A stretch of DNA of 64,000 bases, from positions 62,001 to 126,000 of the forward strand of contig JADJXL010000015.1 in NCBI GenBank assembly GCA_016715885.1, in the 5' to 3' direction. The notes below the pieces were generated by a model. The model saw only the letters and a program-made list of their open reading frames with translations, made no database searches and had not been told where the DNA came from. The position numbers and the translations under genes were made by a program. Positions 61,260 through 64,000 of the stretch are shown piece after piece (position 1 is the stretch's first letter; every line of letters starts with the position of its first letter). The stretch is from Polyangiaceae bacterium (GTDB lineage Bacteria > Myxococcota_A > Polyangia > Polyangiales > Polyangiaceae).

Positions 61260-62749
61260 TCGGGCAAGTCGATCTCGACGATGCCCGCATTCGATGTCGC
61301 GATGAGCCTGCGTGCATCACGACTGAGCACGACCGTGCGCACGAACCTTCCCGCAAACCACTCTGCAATGGTCTTTCCCGTGCTCAGATCGACCGCCCCG
61401 ACCTTTCCCGTCAAGTAATGTCCGAGATACAATCGATGTCGCTTGCGATCGTACGCGACCGAGCGCACGCCCATTCCCGTGTAGAACGTGCGCAGCACGC
61501 TTCCTGAGTCGTAATCGATTTCATGCAGTATGCCGAGGCTCGCGATGGCCGCATAAGCTCGCCGATTCGCCGGATCCCAATCGCATCCCCAGGAAAAACC
61601 AAACCACATCCATGGCGCTTCATTCGATGGCGCGAGTGGTCTCAGACGAAAAGGATCCGTGGCGAATGCGACGGCCGCAAAGGCGTGGCCATCGATGGTT
61701 TTGATCGGCCCCACGGCAAAACAACACACGCCTTCGCGCCGAACGGGATCAAAATGCGTATCTCCCGGAATGATGGGAGCAAACATGGGCTCGAGTGGCT
61801 CCAGCGTCGAGGCGCGGAACGGATACACGAAGTCCGCGTCGTCATTGAATACTCCGACGATATCCCCAATAGGATCATGAAATAATTCACCCGATAGAAT
61901 GTCGAGCTCGCGCTCGGCCAAGACGCGCAGCGGATGACTTCTTGCCACCGCATAAATCCGGCCTCCTCGACGCCCACCTTCGCGCACGGGACCCCAATTG
62001 GCGACGAAAAACCTATCGAGCGGTTCCGATTCAGCCATTCCTTGCGAAGTGCCCACGCCCGTACATGTCGGGGGGCTCGAGCCATTCCGTGGAGACGTGC
62101 AAATCGATCCGGAAAAACGCCCCGGAGCTGGCATCGCGTTGCTCACCGTCGGATTGCGCATTTGCGTCGTGAATAGGTACGACGCGCCGTCGGGTGATTC
62201 GGACACGTGCCGTGGAAACCGTGCAATGGGAATCGCTTCGTCTCCAATGCATGGTGTATCGATCGTGGGAATCGAAATTTTCACCTCGGATTGTGCCGCT
62301 ACCGCACGCCAATCTTCACAACGAATACGCGTCTCCTCCGTCCTCCAACCCCAAAGGCATGCCGCAATGACCACGCCCATGGGCAAGACGAAGGGCACTT
62401 CCACCCGTTTCCAGCTCGGCCCGTGCGTCAGAACGGCCGCAAACCCAAATGCAACGACGAGCGCCCACACGGGCCATCGAATCGTCCAATACAGCGCTTC
62501 CCCAAACGCCAGCAATTCGTATGTCCACAAAGCATACGCGGCAAACACGACGAAGAGCCCCACGAGACGCAAGCGACGGCGCTCGGTCCGTGAAGCCACG
62601 AATGCGGCCGTCACGAGAGCGGCGGCCACGGTGGGAACGGGCCACGGCGCGTCCGTCAGCAGGAACGTGAATCCCAAAAGCGCGCCCGCGAAAAATGCTA
62701 CCAGCGTCGCTGCCAACTGTGCGCGATGGGTCGGCAGAGGCCGGAACAT
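61256..62749 (-). CDS. Membrane protein with beta-propeller-like C-terminus
   Basis: The protein has about 497 residues. There are four or five transmembrane helices in the first 140 residues (LAATLVAFFAGALLGFTFLL, LVGLFVVFAAYALWTYELL, WALVVAFGFAAVL). The rest is repeat-like beta sheet with YLFTTQMRNP, YAVARSHPLRVL, RLYLGHYLTGKVGAVDLSTG and RRLIATSNAGIVEIDLP, as in propellers of the YVTN type. The stop overlaps the convergent PH-like gene by 4 bp. The ATG at 62749 is assumed. Confidence 0.68.
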   Translation of the reverse strand: MFRPLPTHRAQLAATLVAFFAGALLGFTFLLTDAPWPVPTVAAALVTAAFVASRTERRRLRLVGLFVVFAAYALWTYELLAFGEALYWTIRWPVWALVVAFGFAAVLTHGPSWKRVEVPFVLPMGVVIAACLWGWRTEETRIRCEDWRAVAAQSEVKISIPTIDTPCIGDEAIPIARFPRHVSESPDGASYLFTTQMRNPTVSNAMPAPGRFSGSICTSPRNGSSPPTCTGVGTSQGMAESEPLDRFFVANWGPVREGGRRGGRIYAVARSHPLRVLAERELDILSGELFHDPIGDIVGVFNDDADFVYPFRASTLEPLEPMFAPIIPGDTHFDPVRREGVCCFAVGPIKTIDGHAFAAVAFATDPFRLRPLAPSNEAPWMWFGFSWGCDWDPANRRAYAAIASLGILHEIDYDSGSVLRTFYTGMGVRSVAYDRKRHRLYLGHYLTGKVGAVDLSTGKTIAEWFAGRFVRTVVLSRDARRLIATSNAGIVEIDLPD

Positions 62750-62842
62750 CCATGCGCGTATTCGCTCGGTGTATGAATTCGAGGGACGCGTCAAACTAAG
62801 GCTCGGTGTGCGAGGACAAACCGCCTACGAGGCTGGCAAGGT

Positions 62843-63517
62843 ATGAATGTTTCGGTGATTTTAGCGGCATACGACGAAGCAGGCACCATCGAGCAGATCG
62901 TGCATGGCTGTCGCGAGCATACGCCGAACCTGCACGAGATCATCGTGGTCGACGATGGTTCGAAAGACGAAACCGCACGCCTCGCGGAACGAGCCGGCGC
63001 TCGCGTCATCCGGTTGTCTCGGAACGGAGGCAAGGGCGTCGCGATTCGCCGAGGCATCGCCGAAGCATCGGGAGACATTCTGCTGTTCATGGACGCCGAT
63101 GGGCAAGACGATCCGCGCGAAATCCCTCTCTTGCTCGAAGCATTTGCTCCAGACGTCGACATGGTCGTGGGATCTCGGTTCCTCGGTCGGTTCGGCAACG
63201 GAGCCATCACTCCGCTCAATCGTCTCGGCAACCAAGGCCTCACGGAAGTGGTCAACTTGCTCTTCGGCGCACGACTCACGGACACCCAAGCAGGCTTTCG
63301 CGCAGTGCGAAAGGCGGCGGCGGAGCGAGCACGCCTCACGGCAACTCGATACGACATCGAGGTCGATCTCTTGTTGTCGGTGCTGCGTTCAGGCGGTCGA
63401 GTCGTGGACGTACCGGTGACTCGAATGCGGCGATCTCACGGAGCGTCGCACCTGGATTCGTTCCGCGATGGAACGCGGATTCTCATTCGCATTTTGCGCA
63501 AACGATTCGACGTTTGA
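62843..63517 (+). CDS. Family 2 glycosyltransferase
   Basis: The protein has 224 residues and a GT-A fold: SVILAAYDEAGTIEQIV, IVVDDGSKDETARLA, FMDADGQDDPREIP (DxD-type acidic motif) and DTQAGFRAV. No transmembrane helix is seen, unlike DPM-type relatives with a membrane anchor. It uses a nucleotide sugar to make a polysaccharide or lipid-linked sugar. It is convergent with the PIG-L gene (1 bp between the stops). Confidence 0.9.
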   Translation: MNVSVILAAYDEAGTIEQIVHGCREHTPNLHEIIVVDDGSKDETARLAERAGARVIRLSRNGGKGVAIRRGIAEASGDILLFMDADGQDDPREIPLLLEAFAPDVDMVVGSRFLGRFGNGAITPLNRLGNQGLTEVVNLLFGARLTDTQAGFRAVRKAAAERARLTATRYDIEVDLLLSVLRSGGRVVDVPVTRMRRSHGASHLDSFRDGTRILIRILRKRFDV

Positions 63518-63518
63518 T

Positions 63519-64000
63519 CTAACGAACGATGATTCGTGAGAGCACGAAAAACGCTTCGGCTGCACGTTCGCGCACCTGCGATCCGCGAAGCGTCGCAAGC
63601 GCCTGCACGACATGGTCATCGAAGTACGGCCTACCCCCGAACTGCTGCGAAACATAACTCGACACGAGGTGCACCTTGGCTTCGACGTCTTGAGGTTCCA
63701 AAGGGACGTACACTTCGAGTCGCCCTTCGCCGAGATCGTTGTTTGGAAATTCTCCGGCGAGCACCGTCGCGTGAGCTTTGAACACGCGCGTAGCTTCACG
63801 AGCAACTTGCTGATGATCCTGGTTCGTGTCGTGAAGCGGGTGCGTCACGACCAACTCGTAGTCGTCTCTCAACGCTTCGAGTGCTGCATAAATGCGCCCT
63901 CGCTCGGCCTCGAATGCGCCGCTACACGCCGGTAGGACAAACCCTGTGTGATCGGCGATGACGCAGTTCGTGCGTGCGGCAAGCCAGCCAATGTTCGCTC
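63519..64000 (-). CDS. PIG-L family deacetylase (5' truncated)
   Basis: The frame runs off the right edge; the last 160 residues are visible. ELVVTHPLHDTNQDHQQVAREA is the HxxDxxxDH-type metal motif of LmbE/PIG-L N-acetylglucosamine deacetylases; the N-terminal PHPDD element would lie outside the window. Next to a glycosyltransferase, a role in sugar deacetylation for a surface polymer is plausible. Confidence 0.82.
   Translation of the reverse strand, partial: ANIGWLAARTNCVIADHTGFVLPACSGAFEAERGRIYAALEALRDDYELVVTHPLHDTNQDHQQVAREATRVFKAHATVLAGEFPNNDLGEGRLEVYVPLEPQDVEAKVHLVSSYVSQQFGGRPYFDDHVVQALATLRGSQVRERAAEAFFVLSRIIVR

Overview
The window looks like chromosomal DNA of a myxobacterium (Myxococcota, probably Polyangiales/Sorangium-like). 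This is inferred, not proven. The reasons are the GC-rich coding bias, the many lipoproteins, TPR and FHA proteins, a eukaryotic-type Ser/Thr kinase fused to signalling domains, and a set of secreted CxxCH and DUF1501-type proteins. Genes are packed on both strands with many 4-bp stop/start overlaps. I saw no insertion sequence, phage block, CRISPR array or rRNA.

Layout: 1-4.4 kb, the C-terminus of a VWA/DUF3520 protein, a His-rich lipoprotein and an ABC-F ATPase. 4.4-8.0 kb, a kinase-receiver-cyclase fusion and a DUF362 protein. 8.1-12.5 kb, tRNA-Leu(CAA), a DciA-like protein, two paralogous FHA proteins, an SCP2-like protein and purD. 12.7-15 kb, the SRP RNA, a membrane protein, a TerC protein and a DUF2914 lipoprotein. 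At 15.1 kb there is a tRNA-Arg(UCG) whose anticodon stem is split by a 52-nt hairpin-forming insertion. 16-21 kb, a TSUP permease and the RNA-repair locus rtcR<>rtcBA with a recognisable sigma-54 promoter. 21-25 kb, an OmpA lipoprotein, an amidase operon and a DUF1810 protein. 25.3-32 kb, addB-addA, followed by an HD hydrolase. 32.6-43.3 kb, an M15/YcbK-like peptidase, a Cys-repeat protein, dtd, a ketopantoate-reductase-like protein, a three-gene amidohydrolase operon, tldD-response regulator-pdxA and a HemJ-like protein. 43.5-50.7 kb, a large TPR protein and a four-gene operon of exported proteins, two of them with CxxCH haem motifs. 51-64 kb, small lipoprotein and membrane genes, a TerB protein, a C-terminal processing protease, tatA, purA, a TPR/TPR/PH-like operon, a membrane beta-propeller protein, a GT2 glycosyltransferase and the end of a PIG-L deacetylase.

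Housekeeping functions include purine synthesis (purD, purA), pyridoxal phosphate (pdxA), tRNA proofreading (dtd), recombination (addAB), protein export (SRP RNA, tatA) and RNA repair (rtcBA). The most unusual signals are the interrupted tRNA-Arg, a kinase fusion whose cyclase domain has lost its catalytic residues, the uncharacterised CxxCH/DUF1501 export operon, and a strongly over-represented heptamer GACAAAC (53 sites found by eye).
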